64,000 nucleotides of DNA from Caldimonas thermodepolymerans (GCF_015476235.1 NZ_CP064338.1:1426001-1490000), one strand, 5' to 3'. Positions 47,399 through 56,834 are shown, counted from the first letter of the stretch. Numbers and translations are program-made. The notes: generated by a model from the letters alone, not told the origin.

Positions 47399-48568
47399 AT
47401 GTCTCTGCCTGCCAGCGAGCCGCTTGCTCGCGACGAGCAGTCCTTGTCTGCCGCCCGTTGGGGCACGCGCACGCAGTTCTTCTGCAGCGGGTTCCTGTTC
47501 GCCACCTGGGGGGTGCACATCCCCACGGTGAAGGCGCATTACGCGATCAGCGAAGGGGCGCTGGGCCTGGCGCTGCTGGCCGCCGGCATCGGCGCGCTGC
47601 TCGGGCTGTCGCGCGCCGGCGTGCTGGTCGGGCGGTTCGGCGCGCGCGGCGTCGCGCTGATCTGCGGCCTGCTGGCCGCGCTGGTGCTGGGCCTGCTGCT
47701 CGGCCTGCCGGGCTACCCCGGGCTGCTGGCGGCGCTGGCCGTGTTCGGCGCGACCAGCAGCGTGTTCGACGTGGCGATCAACGCGGAAGCCTCGGAGATC
47801 GAGCGCCGCCAGGGCTACCCGATCATGAGTCACTTCCACGCGATGTTCAGCCTGGGTGGCATGGCCGGCGCGGCCGCCGGCAGCCTGCTGCTGGGTTGGC
47901 AGGTGGGGGCGGTGACGCACCTGGTGGGCGCGGCGCTGGCCGGGGCGCTGGCGATCGGCTGGGCCTGCCTGCAGATGCTGCCGCCGCAGCCGGCCGCGGG
48001 CGACGAGCCGGGCTTTCGCCTGCCGCGCGGCGTGCTGCTGCTGCTCGGGGTGCTGGCCGCGCTGGGGCTGATTTCCGAAGGCGCGATGTACGACTGGAGC
48101 GTGCTGTACCTGCAGAAGGAGCTGGGCAGCCCGCAGGACGTGGCCGCGCTCGCCTATGCCAGCTTCTCGGGCGCGATGGCGGCGGCTCGCTTCGGCGGCG
48201 ACTGGGTGCGCGCACGCACCAGTCCGGTGATGCTGATGCGCGCGAGTGCCTCGCTGTCGGCCCTGGCCATGGCCGCCGTGCTGCTGGTCGGCCATCCGGT
48301 GGTGGCGCTGGTGGGCTTCGCGCTGGTCGGCATCGGGCTGGGCAACGTGGTGCCGGTGCTGTTCAGCGCCGCGGCCCGCGTGCCGGGCACCACGCCGGCG
48401 CACGGCATCGCGGCGGTGTCCTCGGTCGGCTACCTGGGGTTCATGGCCGGCCCGCCGCTGATCGGGGGGCTGGCGCAGGGGTCGTCGCTGACGGCGGCGC
48501 TGTTCGTCGTCGTCCTGTTCGCCGCCGTGCTGGCCGCGCTGTCGCGCCGGGCCCTGCCGGCGGGCTGA
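47399..48568 (+). CDS. MFS transporter (YbjJ-like)
   Basis: A 389-residue, 12-helix major facilitator. The first helices read FFCSGFLFATWGVHIPTVKAHY (about 25-46), a pattern seen in YbjJ-like/FucP-related MFS proteins, and SVFDVAINAEASEIERRQG (about 120-138) is the characteristic central region of that group, followed by PIMSHFHAMFSLGG. Substrate unknown. Start ATG 47399. A LysE exporter gene follows after 16 bases with AAGGAG before it. Confidence 0.85.
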   Translation: MSLPASEPLARDEQSLSAARWGTRTQFFCSGFLFATWGVHIPTVKAHYAISEGALGLALLAAGIGALLGLSRAGVLVGRFGARGVALICGLLAALVLGLLLGLPGYPGLLAALAVFGATSSVFDVAINAEASEIERRQGYPIMSHFHAMFSLGGMAGAAAGSLLLGWQVGAVTHLVGAALAGALAIGWACLQMLPPQPAAGDEPGFRLPRGVLLLLGVLAALGLISEGAMYDWSVLYLQKELGSPQDVAALAYASFSGAMAAARFGGDWVRARTSPVMLMRASASLSALAMAAVLLVGHPVVALVGFALVGIGLGNVVPVLFSAAARVPGTTPAHGIAAVSSVGYLGFMAGPPLIGGLAQGSSLTAALFVVVLFAAVLAALSRRALPAG

Positions 48569-48584
48569 ACGCAAGGAGCAACAC

Positions 48585-49211
48585 ATGGCATGGGACGTCT
48601 GGCTGGCGTATTTCTTCGCGGCCTGGGCGATCGCGCTGTCGCCCGGCTCGGGGGCGGTGCTGTCGATGAGCCACGGGCTGTCGTACGGCGTGCGCCGCAC
48701 CACGGTCACGATCCTGGGGCTGCAGGTCGGGCTGCTGTTCGTGCTCGTCGTGGCCGGCGCCGGGCTCGGGGCGCTGCTGGTCGCCTCGGAGACCGCTTTC
48801 ACGGCGGTCAAGGTGGTCGGTGCGCTCTACCTGATCTGGCTCGGGGTGCAGCAGTGGCGTGACACCGGCACGGTGGCCGGCGCCGTGCAGGTGGCGCCGA
48901 TGTCGGCCCGGCGGCGTTTCCTGGCCGGCATGCTGACCAATGCGACCAACCCCAAGGGCATCGTCTTCATGGTCGCGGTGCTGCCGCAGTTCATCGACCC
49001 GGCCCGGCCGCTGCTGGCGCAGCTGGCCATCCTCGCCGTGACGACCTGCTCGGTGGACCTGGTCGTGATGCACGGCTACGCGGCGCTGGCCGCGAACATG
49101 CAGCGCTGGCTGCGCGGCCCGCGCGTGGCGCGCTGGCAGAACCGCTTCTTCGGCGGCGTGCTGATGGTGATGGGCGCGCTGCTGTTCTTCGTCAGGCGGC
49201 AGCCGCACTGA
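48585..49211 (+). CDS. LysE/RhtB-family exporter
   Basis: A 208-residue, six-helix amino-acid or small-metabolite exporter. AIALSPGSGAVLSMSHGLSYGVRR (about 16-39) is the LysE/RhtB signature, and NATNPKGIVFMVAVLPQFID (about 121-140) is the second conserved repeat. It starts with AAGGAG 8 bases upstream of ATG 48585. The last 20 bases overlap the convergent cobA gene. Whether it exports threonine, homoserine or something else cannot be read from sequence. Confidence 0.9.
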   Translation: MAWDVWLAYFFAAWAIALSPGSGAVLSMSHGLSYGVRRTTVTILGLQVGLLFVLVVAGAGLGALLVASETAFTAVKVVGALYLIWLGVQQWRDTGTVAGAVQVAPMSARRRFLAGMLTNATNPKGIVFMVAVLPQFIDPARPLLAQLAILAVTTCSVDLVVMHGYAALAANMQRWLRGPRVARWQNRFFGGVLMVMGALLFFVRRQPH

Positions 49212-49983
49212 GGCGCGCGGCCGGCTGCACCGCCTGCAGGCCGCGCAGCACGTTGCCGACGATGATGACCGCCGGGCTGCCCAGCCCTTCGCGCTGCAGC
49301 ATGGCCTGCAGGTCCGCAAGCGGCGCGACCGCATGGCGCTGCTGCGGCAGGCTGGCGTGCTGGACCACCGCCACCGGCGTGTCCGGGGGCAGCCCTTCGA
49401 GCAGCCCGGCCTGGATCTGCGCCGCCTGGGCCACGCCCATGTAGATCACCAGCGTGTAGCCGTCGGCGGCCGTGGTCGCCAGGCGCCGCCAGTCCAGCGG
49501 CGTGCTGCCCGCGCGGGGGTGGCCGGTCACCAGGATCACGCCGTGCGCGTGGTCGCGGTGCGTCAGCGGCACGCCCAGTCCCGTGGCGGCGGCCAGGCCC
49601 GAGGTGATGCCGTTGATCACCTCGACCTCGATGCCGTGCGCGCGCAGGTGCTCCACCTCCTCGCCGCCGCGCCCGAACACGCCCGGGTCGCCGCCCTTGA
49701 GCCGCACGACACGTTCGCCCTTCAGGGCTTCGGTGGCCATCAGGCGTTCGATGAAGTCCTGCGGGGTGCTGCGGCAGCCGCCGCGCTTGCCGACGTCGAC
49801 GATGCGTGCATGGCGGCGGGCGTAGCGCAGCACCTCACGGCCGACCAGGTCGTCGACCAGCAGCACGGTGGCGGCGCGGATCGCCCGGATCGCCTTGAGG
49901 GTCAGCAGCTCGGGGTCGCCCGGGCCGGCCCCGACCAGGGTGACACGCGGGCGCGGCGAGGGGGCGTCAGGCGGCGGGTTCAT
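49192..49983 (-). CDS. cobA: Uroporphyrinogen-III C-methyltransferase
   Basis: A 263-residue SAM-dependent enzyme that methylates uroporphyrinogen III at C-2 and C-7 to precorrin-2, the first step to siroheme and cobalamin. Motifs are VTLVGAGPGDPELLTLKAIRAI (about 14-35), RLKGGDPGVFGRGGEE (about 93-108), NGITSGLAAATGLGVPLTHRDHA and YMGVAQA. It lacks the CysG oxidase/ferrochelatase part. It is the last gene of the nitrate/nitrite cluster, and the siroheme is needed by NirB. Start ATG 49983 overlaps ybiB by 17 bases. Confidence 0.95.
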   Translation of the reverse strand: MNPPPDAPSPRPRVTLVGAGPGDPELLTLKAIRAIRAATVLLVDDLVGREVLRYARRHARIVDVGKRGGCRSTPQDFIERLMATEALKGERVVRLKGGDPGVFGRGGEEVEHLRAHGIEVEVINGITSGLAAATGLGVPLTHRDHAHGVILVTGHPRAGSTPLDWRRLATTAADGYTLVIYMGVAQAAQIQAGLLEGLPPDTPVAVVQHASLPQQRHAVAPLADLQAMLQREGLGSPAVIIVGNVLRGLQAVQPAARLSAAAA

Positions 49984-50926
49984 GGGGCGTGAGGGCAGCA
50001 GCGGGCAGGTGCTCCAGGGCTTGCAAGAGGCATTCCACCTGCTGCACCAGGGCGGCCGGGGCCGGCTTCTCGCCGCTGGCCACCGACTGGATGTACATCG
50101 CCGTCGTCGCCGCATCGCATTCGCGCGGCAGCAAGGGCATCTCGGTGAGCACGCCCTCGCGCGCCGCGACGCCGAGCGCCGGCTGCGGCACGCCGCCGAG
50201 GAACAGCTCCATCTTCGGCGTGCGCCGCGGGTCGGCCACCGGCTCGCCCTCGGTGCCGCGCATCAGCAGCGCGTTGGCGCGGGTGCGCTGCAGGAACTGG
50301 GTCAGCGTCTGGCCGTATTCCGGGTGGGTGTAGTTGACCACCCGCAGGGCCTGGCCGGGCGGGCAGGGGTCGAGCAGCTTGGCCACGGTGTGCGCCGGGT
50401 TGCGCAGGCCGATCACCCAGCGCGCGTCGAGCAGGCGCGCCAGCGGCGGGCACAGGTGCTCGGTGCGGATGAAGGCCGGCTCGCGCCGCCGCCAGGCCTG
50501 CTCGATGCCGGCGAGGTCGTGCACCACCGGCAGGCCGAGGCCGTGGAAGATCTGTGCGGTCGTCACGCGCCCGGGGTCGTGCGCCATGCCGTGCACCAGC
50601 ACCGGCACGCCTTCCTGGGCGAGCATCTGCGCGAGCAGCGGGGTCAGGTTGGGCAGTTTGCGTGCGCCGTTGTAGGACGGCAGCACCACGGCGGGGCGCG
50701 GGCAGTCGACCGGCAGGCAGCGTTCGACGGTGGCGGCAAGGAAGCCTTCCAGCTCGTCGAGCGACTCGCCCTTGATGCGCATGGCGATCGCGAACGCGCC
50801 GATCTCCAGGTCCGAGACCTGCCCCTCGAGCACCTGTGTCATCAGGTCGTAGGCCTGTTCGCGGTCGAGCGAGCGGGCGCCTTCCCTGCCGCGCCCGATG
50901 TCCTTGATGTAGCGGGCAATGCTCAT
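49967..50926 (-). CDS. ybiB: DNA-binding protein YbiB (TrpD2 family)
   Basis: A 319-residue protein with the fold of anthranilate phosphoribosyltransferase (TrpD). The N-terminal helical domain reads YIKDIGRGREGARSLDREQAYDLMTQVLEGQVSDLEIGAFAIAMRIKGE (about 6-54), and the larger domain has VLPSYNGARKLPNLTPLLA (about 80-98) in place of the TrpD substrate loop. Relatives (E. coli YbiB/TrpD2) bind nucleic acid rather than anthranilate. Its start ATG overlaps the stop of a 21-codon ORF (ATGA). The role in the nitrogen cluster is unclear. Confidence 0.88.
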   Translation of the reverse strand: MSIARYIKDIGRGREGARSLDREQAYDLMTQVLEGQVSDLEIGAFAIAMRIKGESLDELEGFLAATVERCLPVDCPRPAVVLPSYNGARKLPNLTPLLAQMLAQEGVPVLVHGMAHDPGRVTTAQIFHGLGLPVVHDLAGIEQAWRRREPAFIRTEHLCPPLARLLDARWVIGLRNPAHTVAKLLDPCPPGQALRVVNYTHPEYGQTLTQFLQRTRANALLMRGTEGEPVADPRRTPKMELFLGGVPQPALGVAAREGVLTEMPLLPRECDAATTAMYIQSVASGEKPAPAALVQQVECLLQALEHLPAAALTPHEPAA

Positions 50927-50988
50927 CGCGCGGCCACCTTGGCGGGACGGGTGGCGGGCGAAGGTTGCCGTCGTGCGTCGCGGTTCAT
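50923..50988 (-). CDS. 21-codon leader ORF coupled to ybiB
   Basis: A 21-residue basic peptide (MNRDARRQPSPATRPAKVAA then Arg) starts at ATG 50988 behind AAGGAG spaced 6 bases, a stronger ribosome site than anything before ybiB. Its TGA overlaps the ybiB ATG in ATGA. No family known to me. It may couple ybiB translation to ribosomes arriving after nasA, or it may be a leader peptide; it is too short for most gene finders. Confidence 0.45.
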   Translation of the reverse strand: MNRDARRQPSPATRPAKVAAR

Positions 50989-51008
50989 GAGTCTCCTTCA
51001 CAAGTCCC

Positions 51009-51026
51009 GCACCGCGGGGGCGGTGC
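51009..51026 (-). promoter_or_regulatory. Hairpin upstream of the 21-codon ORF
   Basis: GCACCGC and GCGGTGC form a perfect 7-bp stem with a 4-base loop, ending 20 bases before the small ORF in the 105-base gap after nasA. No T-run follows, so it may be an RNA-processing or stabilising hairpin rather than a terminator. Confidence 0.45.
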
Positions 51027-51093
51027 TCCAGGTCGCTCAGGGAACCGCAATTCTCACGCCAGCCCGCCGCGAGGGGCAGGGTCCCTCCTGCCG

Positions 51094-53880
51094 TCATGCC
51101 GCGGCGAGCTGCAGGCGCACCAGCCGCTTGAGTTCGGGCCCGCAGGAACCGCACTGCGTGCCGCAGCGCAGCCGCTGCTGCAGTTGTGCGAGACGCGCAT
51201 CGGCGTCGCCATCGCAGTGCGCGAGCACCTCCAGGATCTGCGGCTCGCGCACGTCGTGGCAGGTGCAGACCTGGCGGCCGGCGGCGGGCGGCGCGCCCGG
51301 TGGCTGCGCGCCCGGCGCGAGCAGCAGGTGCCCGTAGGACTGGGCCGGCAGGCGTTCCTGCAGCAGGGTGCGGATCCAGGTCCCGGCGCGGGTGTCGCCG
51401 GCGAGCAGGCAGGCCTCCAGCGTGCGCGTGCCGTCGGCGGCGCAGGCGAGCCGCATCGCCCGGTGCTGGCCGCGCCGCGCGTCGGCGTAGCGCAGCGTCT
51501 GCGGCCCGGCCAGCCCCAGGACCTGCTCGATCCCGGCGAGCAGCGCCGCCGGCGCGGGCTCGTGCGCGGCAGCGCGGAACAGCAGGCCGGTTCCTTGCGG
51601 TTCGCGCCCGAACGGCGTGCAGCTGGCGAACGCGAAGCGGCGCATCAGCACGCGCAGCTGCTCGCGCGCCTGGAGCGCCTCGTCCTGAGGCAGCCAGGCC
51701 AGGGCCAGCAGCTGCCAGGGCAGCTCGGCCTTGGCGATGCGCACCGCCGCGTGCTTGAGCTCGGGCTGTCTCGAATGGGGGCAGCAGGCCGGCGTGGTGA
51801 GTGCGTTGACACCGTAGACCGGCTCGCCGGACTCGCTGCACCCCGAGAGGAACTCCTCGCCCCAATGCATCGGGATCCACGCCTGGGCCGGGGCGACCTC
51901 GCCGCTCGTGCGCGCGGGCAGCACCAGTGCGCCGCGCCGCGAGGCCACATGCACCAGGTCGCCGTCGCGCAGGCCCAGGCGCGCCATGTCGCGCGCGTGC
52001 AGCTCGACGGCCGGCTCGGCGACGTGGCCGAACAGCCGGCCCAGCATGCCGGTGCGGCTCATGCCGTGCCACTGGTCGCGCAGCCGGCCCGTGGTCAGGC
52101 TGAACGGGTAGCGCGCATCGCGCGGCTCGGCCACCGGCGCGTACTTCACGTCGGCAAAGCGCGCGCGCCCGTCGGGGGTCGGGAAGCGCCCGTCCTCGTA
52201 CAGCCGGGCCCGGCCGTGCGAGGCGCCCTCGGGCAGCGGCCACTGCTGCGGCGCGCGCTCGAGCATCGCATAGCTCATGCCGGTGATGTCCAGGTCGCGG
52301 CCGCGGGTGGATTCGCGGTGCTCGTTCCAGATCGCTTCGGGCGTCTCGTAGGGAAACAGCGTGGCGCCGTCGGTGCGGCGGCGCGGCAGGCGCGCCTCGA
52401 GCCGGCGGGCGAAGTCGACCGCGACCTGCCAGTCGTGGCGTGCCTGCCCGGGCGGCGGCACGGCCGGGCGCACGCGTGAGATGCGCCGCTCGCTGTTGGT
52501 CACGGTGCCGTCCTTCTCGCCCCAGGTGGTGGCCGGCAGCAGCAGGTCGGCGTAGGAGGCCGTGGCGGTGCCGGCAAAGGCTTCCTGCACGACGACGAAC
52601 TCGCAGCGCTCGAGCGCGCGGTGCACGGTGCGCTGGTCGGGCAGCGACTGCGCCGGGTTGGTGCAGGCGATCCACAGCGCCTTGATCTCGCCGCGCGCGG
52701 CGGCCTCGAACATCTCGACCGCGGTCCGGCCCGGCGTGGCCGGCACGTCGGGCACCCCCCACAGCCGGGCCACCTCGGCGCGGTGTTCGGGGTTGGCCTG
52801 GTCGCGGTGGGCGCTCAGCAGGTTGGCCAGTCCGCCGACCTCCCGGCCGCCCATGGCGTTGGGCTGCCCGGTCAGCGAGAACGGGCCCGCACCGGGCCGG
52901 CCGATCTGGCCGGTGGCCAGGTGCAGGTTGACCAGCGCGGCGTTCTTGGCGGTGCCGCTGGTGCTCTGGTTCAGCCCCTGGCAGTACAGCGACAGCGTGG
53001 CGCGCGAGGCGCCGAACCATTGCGCGGCCTGCACAAGCGCGGCTTCGTCGATGCCGCAGATGCGGGCCACCTCGCGCGGCGTGTAGTCGCGCACGGTGGC
53101 CTTGAGCGCCTCGAAGCCGTGCGTGTGGCGTTCGATGTAGCCGTGGTCGATGCGCCCGTCCCACAGCAGCAGGTGCAGCAGGCCGTGGAACAGCGCGACG
53201 TCGGTGCCGGGCAGCAGCGGCAGGTGCAGGTCGGCCATCGCGCCCGTCTCGGTGCGGCGCGGGTCGGCGACCACCAGCCTGAGCTGCGGATTGGCCCGGC
53301 GCGCGTCCTCGATGCGGCGAAACAGCACCGGGTGCGCATGGGCCGGGTTGGCGCCGGCGATGAAGATCAGCTCGGCGTGGTTCACGTCGTCGTAGCAGGC
53401 CGGCGGCGCATCTGCACCCAGCGTCTGCTTGTAGCCGGCCACCGCGCTGCTCATGCACAGCCGCGAGTTGGTGTCGATGTTGTTGGTGCCTATCAATCCC
53501 TTGGCCAGCTTGTTGAAGACGTAATAGTCCTCCGTCAGCAGCTGGCCCGAGACGTAGAACCCCACCGCGTCGGGCCCGTGGCGGCCGATGAGGTCCGCGA
53601 AGCGGTCGGCCGCCTCGTCCAGTGCCGCGTCCCAGCCCACGGGCTGTGGCGTCGCGCCGCGGTGCGCGCGGCGCTGGGGGCCGAGCAGGCGCGCCTGCCG
53701 GATGACCGGGGCGGCCGCGGTCAGGTGCAGGGTGCTGCCCTTGGTGCACAGCCGCCCGAAGTTGGCCGGGTGCTCGGGGTCGCCGCGCACGCCGGTGATC
53801 CGCGCACCATCGCTTTCGATGACGACGCCGCAGCCGACGCCGCAGTACGGGCAGGTCGATCGGGTCTCGCGCGCCGTCAT
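51094..53880 (-). CDS. nasA: Assimilatory nitrate reductase catalytic subunit
   Basis: A 928-residue Mo-bis-MGD enzyme reducing nitrate to nitrite in the cytoplasm. The N-terminal 4Fe-4S motif is CPYCGVGCGVVIES (about 10-23) completed by GRLCTKG. DMSO-reductase-family domains follow (YVSGQLLTEDYYVFNKLAKG, GANPAHAHPVLFRRI, YCQGLNQSTSGTAKN). A molybdopterin dinucleotide-binding domain (about 590-720) and a C-terminal BFD-like 2Fe-2S domain (CTCHDV and CGTQCGSC, about 870-928) end it, as in NasA proteins fed by a separate reductase. Start ATG 53880. There is a 57-base gap after nirD. Confidence 0.95.
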   Translation of the reverse strand: MTARETRSTCPYCGVGCGVVIESDGARITGVRGDPEHPANFGRLCTKGSTLHLTAAAPVIRQARLLGPQRRAHRGATPQPVGWDAALDEAADRFADLIGRHGPDAVGFYVSGQLLTEDYYVFNKLAKGLIGTNNIDTNSRLCMSSAVAGYKQTLGADAPPACYDDVNHAELIFIAGANPAHAHPVLFRRIEDARRANPQLRLVVADPRRTETGAMADLHLPLLPGTDVALFHGLLHLLLWDGRIDHGYIERHTHGFEALKATVRDYTPREVARICGIDEAALVQAAQWFGASRATLSLYCQGLNQSTSGTAKNAALVNLHLATGQIGRPGAGPFSLTGQPNAMGGREVGGLANLLSAHRDQANPEHRAEVARLWGVPDVPATPGRTAVEMFEAAARGEIKALWIACTNPAQSLPDQRTVHRALERCEFVVVQEAFAGTATASYADLLLPATTWGEKDGTVTNSERRISRVRPAVPPPGQARHDWQVAVDFARRLEARLPRRRTDGATLFPYETPEAIWNEHRESTRGRDLDITGMSYAMLERAPQQWPLPEGASHGRARLYEDGRFPTPDGRARFADVKYAPVAEPRDARYPFSLTTGRLRDQWHGMSRTGMLGRLFGHVAEPAVELHARDMARLGLRDGDLVHVASRRGALVLPARTSGEVAPAQAWIPMHWGEEFLSGCSESGEPVYGVNALTTPACCPHSRQPELKHAAVRIAKAELPWQLLALAWLPQDEALQAREQLRVLMRRFAFASCTPFGREPQGTGLLFRAAAHEPAPAALLAGIEQVLGLAGPQTLRYADARRGQHRAMRLACAADGTRTLEACLLAGDTRAGTWIRTLLQERLPAQSYGHLLLAPGAQPPGAPPAAGRQVCTCHDVREPQILEVLAHCDGDADARLAQLQQRLRCGTQCGSCGPELKRLVRLQLAAA

Positions 53881-53938
53881 GCGCACCCTCCGGGCAGGGG
53901 GCGCGGGCGGCGTGGCGTCCGGGCAGCGAAGCGCCGGC

Positions 53939-54295
53939 TCATGCGGCGTCCTTCACCGCGTCGACCGCGACCGTGCGCAGCTCGTCCAGGTCCAGGTAGA
54001 CCTGGACGGCCTCGACCTTCACGCTGAAGCTCGGGGTGCAGCCTTCGTCCGGGGCCTGCGCGCAGCCGCTGTCCAGGCCGATGGTCCAGTTGTGCAGTGG
54101 GCAGGCGACGCTGCGGCCGAACACGATGCCCTGCGACAGCGGCCCCCCCCTGTGCGGGCAGCGGTCCAGCAGCGCGAAGACCTGGTCCTCGGCATTGCGG
54201 AACACGGCAACGGGGTCGCCTTCCGGGCGCACGACGCGGCGTGCGCCGGTCACGGGGATGTCGTCGAGACGGCAGACGGCTTTCCAGGTGGTCAT
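53939..54295 (-). CDS. nirD: Nitrite reductase small subunit (Rieske type)
   Basis: A 118-residue partner of NirB with a Rieske 2Fe-2S fold. The ligands are intact: Cys46-x-His48 (RCPHRGG) and Cys65-xx-His68 (ACPLHNW), so it can bind the cluster, unlike many NirD proteins such as that of E. coli that lack it. Positioned 16 bases after nirB with AGGAG near its ATG (54295). It passes or regulates electrons in NADH-dependent nitrite reduction to ammonium. Confidence 0.94.
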   Translation of the reverse strand: MTTWKAVCRLDDIPVTGARRVVRPEGDPVAVFRNAEDQVFALLDRCPHRGGPLSQGIVFGRSVACPLHNWTIGLDSGCAQAPDEGCTPSFSVKVEAVQVYLDLDELRTVAVDAVKDAA

Positions 54296-54311
54296 GGCGG
54301 GCTCCTTGCGG

Positions 54312-56756
54312 TCAGACGGTCAGCGGGTCGAACTGGCGCGTGTCGACGCGCGCCTTGTCGAACTCGGACCAGGGATCGGGCTCGCCGTCGAGCGCGAACT
54401 GCAGGCGCTCCCACAGCGCCTTGCGGCCCTCGTGGTCCTCGAGCACGCGCCGCTTGACGTAGTCCAGCCCCACGCGGGCAATGAAGTGCACGGTGCGTTC
54501 CAGGTACCAGCCTTTCTCGCGGTACAGCTGCAGGAAGGCGCCGCAGTACTCCAGCACCTCGGCGGGCGTCCGCACCTTGCAGAAGAACTGCGCCACCTCG
54601 GTCTTGATGCCGCCGTTGCCGCCGACGTGGATCTCCCAGCCCGAATCCACGCCGATCACGCCGACGTCCTTGATGCCGGCCTCGGCGCAGTTGCGCGGGC
54701 AACCGCTGACGGCCAGCTTGACCTTGTGCGGGGCGTACATGCGCCACAGCGCGCGTTCCAGGTCCTTGCCCATCTGCGTGCTGTCCTGGGTGCCGAAGCG
54801 GCACCATTCGCTGCCCACGCAGGTCTTCACGGTGCGCAGCGCCTTGGCGTAGGCGTGGCCCGAGGGCATGCCCAGGTCGCGCCAGACATGCACCAGGTCC
54901 TCCTTCTTCACGCCGAGCAGGTCGATGCGCTGGCCTCCGGTGACCTTGACCGTGGGGATGCGGTACTTCTCGACCACGTCGGCGATGCGGCGCAGTTCGT
55001 CGGCCGTGGTCTCGCCGCCCCACATGCGCGGCACCACCGAGTAGCTGCCGTCCTTCTGGATGTTGGCGTGCGAGCGCTCGTCGATGAAGCGCGACTGCGG
55101 GTCGTCCTGCGCCTCCTTGGGCCAGGTGCTGATCAGGTAGTAGTTCACCGCGGGGCGGCAGCTCGCGCAGCCGTCGGGCGTGCGCCATTCGAGGAAGCGG
55201 TAGACATCGGCGATGGTCAGCAGCCGGTGCTCGCGGATCGCCCGGCGCACCTCGTCGTGGCTGCGGTCGGTGCAGCCGCACATGGCCTTCTTCGTCGGAG
55301 TGGCGGAATAGTCGCCCCCGGCCGTGAACATCAGCAGCTGCTCGACCAGGCCGGAGCAGGAGCCGCACGAGGCGCTGGCCTTGGTGTGCCTGCGCACGTC
55401 CTCCAGCGTGAACAGGCCCTTCTCCTTGATCGCCTTGCAGATCGTGCCCTTGGTCATGCCGTTGCAGCCGCACACTTCGTCGCTGTCGGCCATCGCCGCG
55501 GCCCGGTTGTGGCCTTCGTGGCCGGCATCGCCGATGTGCGACTCGCCGAACATCAGCCGGTCGCGGATGTCGGCCACCTTGCGGCCCTCGCGCAGCAGCT
55601 TGAAGTACCAGGCGCCGTCGACCGTGTCGCCGTACAGGCAGGCGCCGACCAGCCGGTCGTCCTTGAGCACGAGCTTCTTGTACACGCCGCCGGCCGGATC
55701 GCTCATCACGATCTCCTCGGTGTCGGCGCTGCCCATGAAGTCGCCCGCCGAGAACAGGTCGATGCCGGTCACCTTCAGCTTGGTCGAGACCTGCGATCCG
55801 GTGCAGCGGCCGATGCCGAACTCGGCCAGGTGCGTCGCGCACACCTTGCCCTGCTCGAACAGCGGCGCGACCAGCCCGTAGGCGATGCCGCGGTGCGCCG
55901 CGCATTCGCCGACCGCGTAGATGCGCGGATCGGTGACGGTCTGCATCGTGTCGGTGACGACGACGCCGCGCTGGCAGTGCAGCCCGATCTTCTCGGCCAG
56001 TTCGGTGTTGGGCCGGATGCCCGCGGCCATCACCACCAGGTCGGCCGGCACTTCGCTGCCATCCTGGAAGCGTACCGCCTTCACGCGGCCGGCCAGGCCA
56101 CCGTCGCGGTCGCCGATCAGCGCGGCCGTCTGCGTGCCCATGCGGAACTCCAGCCCGCGCGCCTCCAGCGACTGCTGCAGCAGTTTCGCGGCCGTCTCGT
56201 CGAGCTGGCGTTCCATCAGCCAGGCGTGCAGGTGCACCACCGTGACCTGCATGCCGCGCCGCAGCAGCCCGTTGGCCGCCTCCAGCCCCAGCAGGCCGCC
56301 GCCGATCACCACCGCGTGCCGGTACTTGCGCGCCGCCTCGATCATCGCGTGGGTGTCCTCGATGTCGCGGTAGGCCATCACGCCTTCGAGGTCCTTGCCC
56401 GGTACCGGCAGGATGAAAGGCGTGGAGCCGGTGGCCAGCAGCAGCCGGTCGTACGCCGCCGTGGTGCCGTCTTCGGCGATGACGATGCGCCGGCGACGGT
56501 CCACGTCCACCACCTTCCTGCCCAGGTGCAGCGTGATGCCGTGCTCGTCGTACCAGGCTAGCGGGTTCAGCACGATCTCGTCCAGCGTCTGTTCGCCGGC
56601 CAGCACCGGCGACAGCAGGATGCGGTTGTAGTTGGGATGCGGTTCGGCGCCGAAGACGGTGATCTCGTAGAGGTCGGGTGCGATCTTCAGCAGTTCCTCG
56701 ATCGTGCGCACGCCGGCCATGCCGTTGCCGACCATCACCAGTTTTCTCTTGTCCAT
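54312..56756 (-). CDS. nirB: Nitrite reductase large subunit NirB
   Basis: An 814-residue NAD(P)H-dependent siroheme enzyme reducing nitrite to ammonium. An FAD/NAD oxidoreductase domain (VGNGMAGVRTIEELL, about 7-21; VVIGGGLLGLEAANGL, about 149-164) is followed by two BFD-like 2Fe-2S motifs (CGCNGMTKGTICKA about 427 and CGCTDRSHDE about 497) and the sulfite/nitrite-reductase halves. The siroheme-4Fe-4S ligands are C-x5-C around GSEWCRFGTQ and SGCPRNC (about 680). Start ATG 56756 has GGAG 10 bases upstream. It heads the nirB-nirD-nasA-ybiB-cobA cluster. Confidence 0.96.
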   Translation of the reverse strand: MDKRKLVMVGNGMAGVRTIEELLKIAPDLYEITVFGAEPHPNYNRILLSPVLAGEQTLDEIVLNPLAWYDEHGITLHLGRKVVDVDRRRRIVIAEDGTTAAYDRLLLATGSTPFILPVPGKDLEGVMAYRDIEDTHAMIEAARKYRHAVVIGGGLLGLEAANGLLRRGMQVTVVHLHAWLMERQLDETAAKLLQQSLEARGLEFRMGTQTAALIGDRDGGLAGRVKAVRFQDGSEVPADLVVMAAGIRPNTELAEKIGLHCQRGVVVTDTMQTVTDPRIYAVGECAAHRGIAYGLVAPLFEQGKVCATHLAEFGIGRCTGSQVSTKLKVTGIDLFSAGDFMGSADTEEIVMSDPAGGVYKKLVLKDDRLVGACLYGDTVDGAWYFKLLREGRKVADIRDRLMFGESHIGDAGHEGHNRAAAMADSDEVCGCNGMTKGTICKAIKEKGLFTLEDVRRHTKASASCGSCSGLVEQLLMFTAGGDYSATPTKKAMCGCTDRSHDEVRRAIREHRLLTIADVYRFLEWRTPDGCASCRPAVNYYLISTWPKEAQDDPQSRFIDERSHANIQKDGSYSVVPRMWGGETTADELRRIADVVEKYRIPTVKVTGGQRIDLLGVKKEDLVHVWRDLGMPSGHAYAKALRTVKTCVGSEWCRFGTQDSTQMGKDLERALWRMYAPHKVKLAVSGCPRNCAEAGIKDVGVIGVDSGWEIHVGGNGGIKTEVAQFFCKVRTPAEVLEYCGAFLQLYREKGWYLERTVHFIARVGLDYVKRRVLEDHEGRKALWERLQFALDGEPDPWSEFDKARVDTRQFDPLTV

Positions 56757-56834
56757 ATACGCTGAGCTCCAGATAGCGCGCGAGGCGCGTCATGCCATGC
56801 ACGGTCCGGTGGCCCGCACATGCCATCCACGGGT

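Noticed and set aside
49967-50926. YbiB as an anthranilate phosphoribosyltransferase (trpD)
   Set aside because: The TrpD-type substrate loops are replaced and no trp genes are nearby; the TrpD2/YbiB group binds nucleic acid instead.
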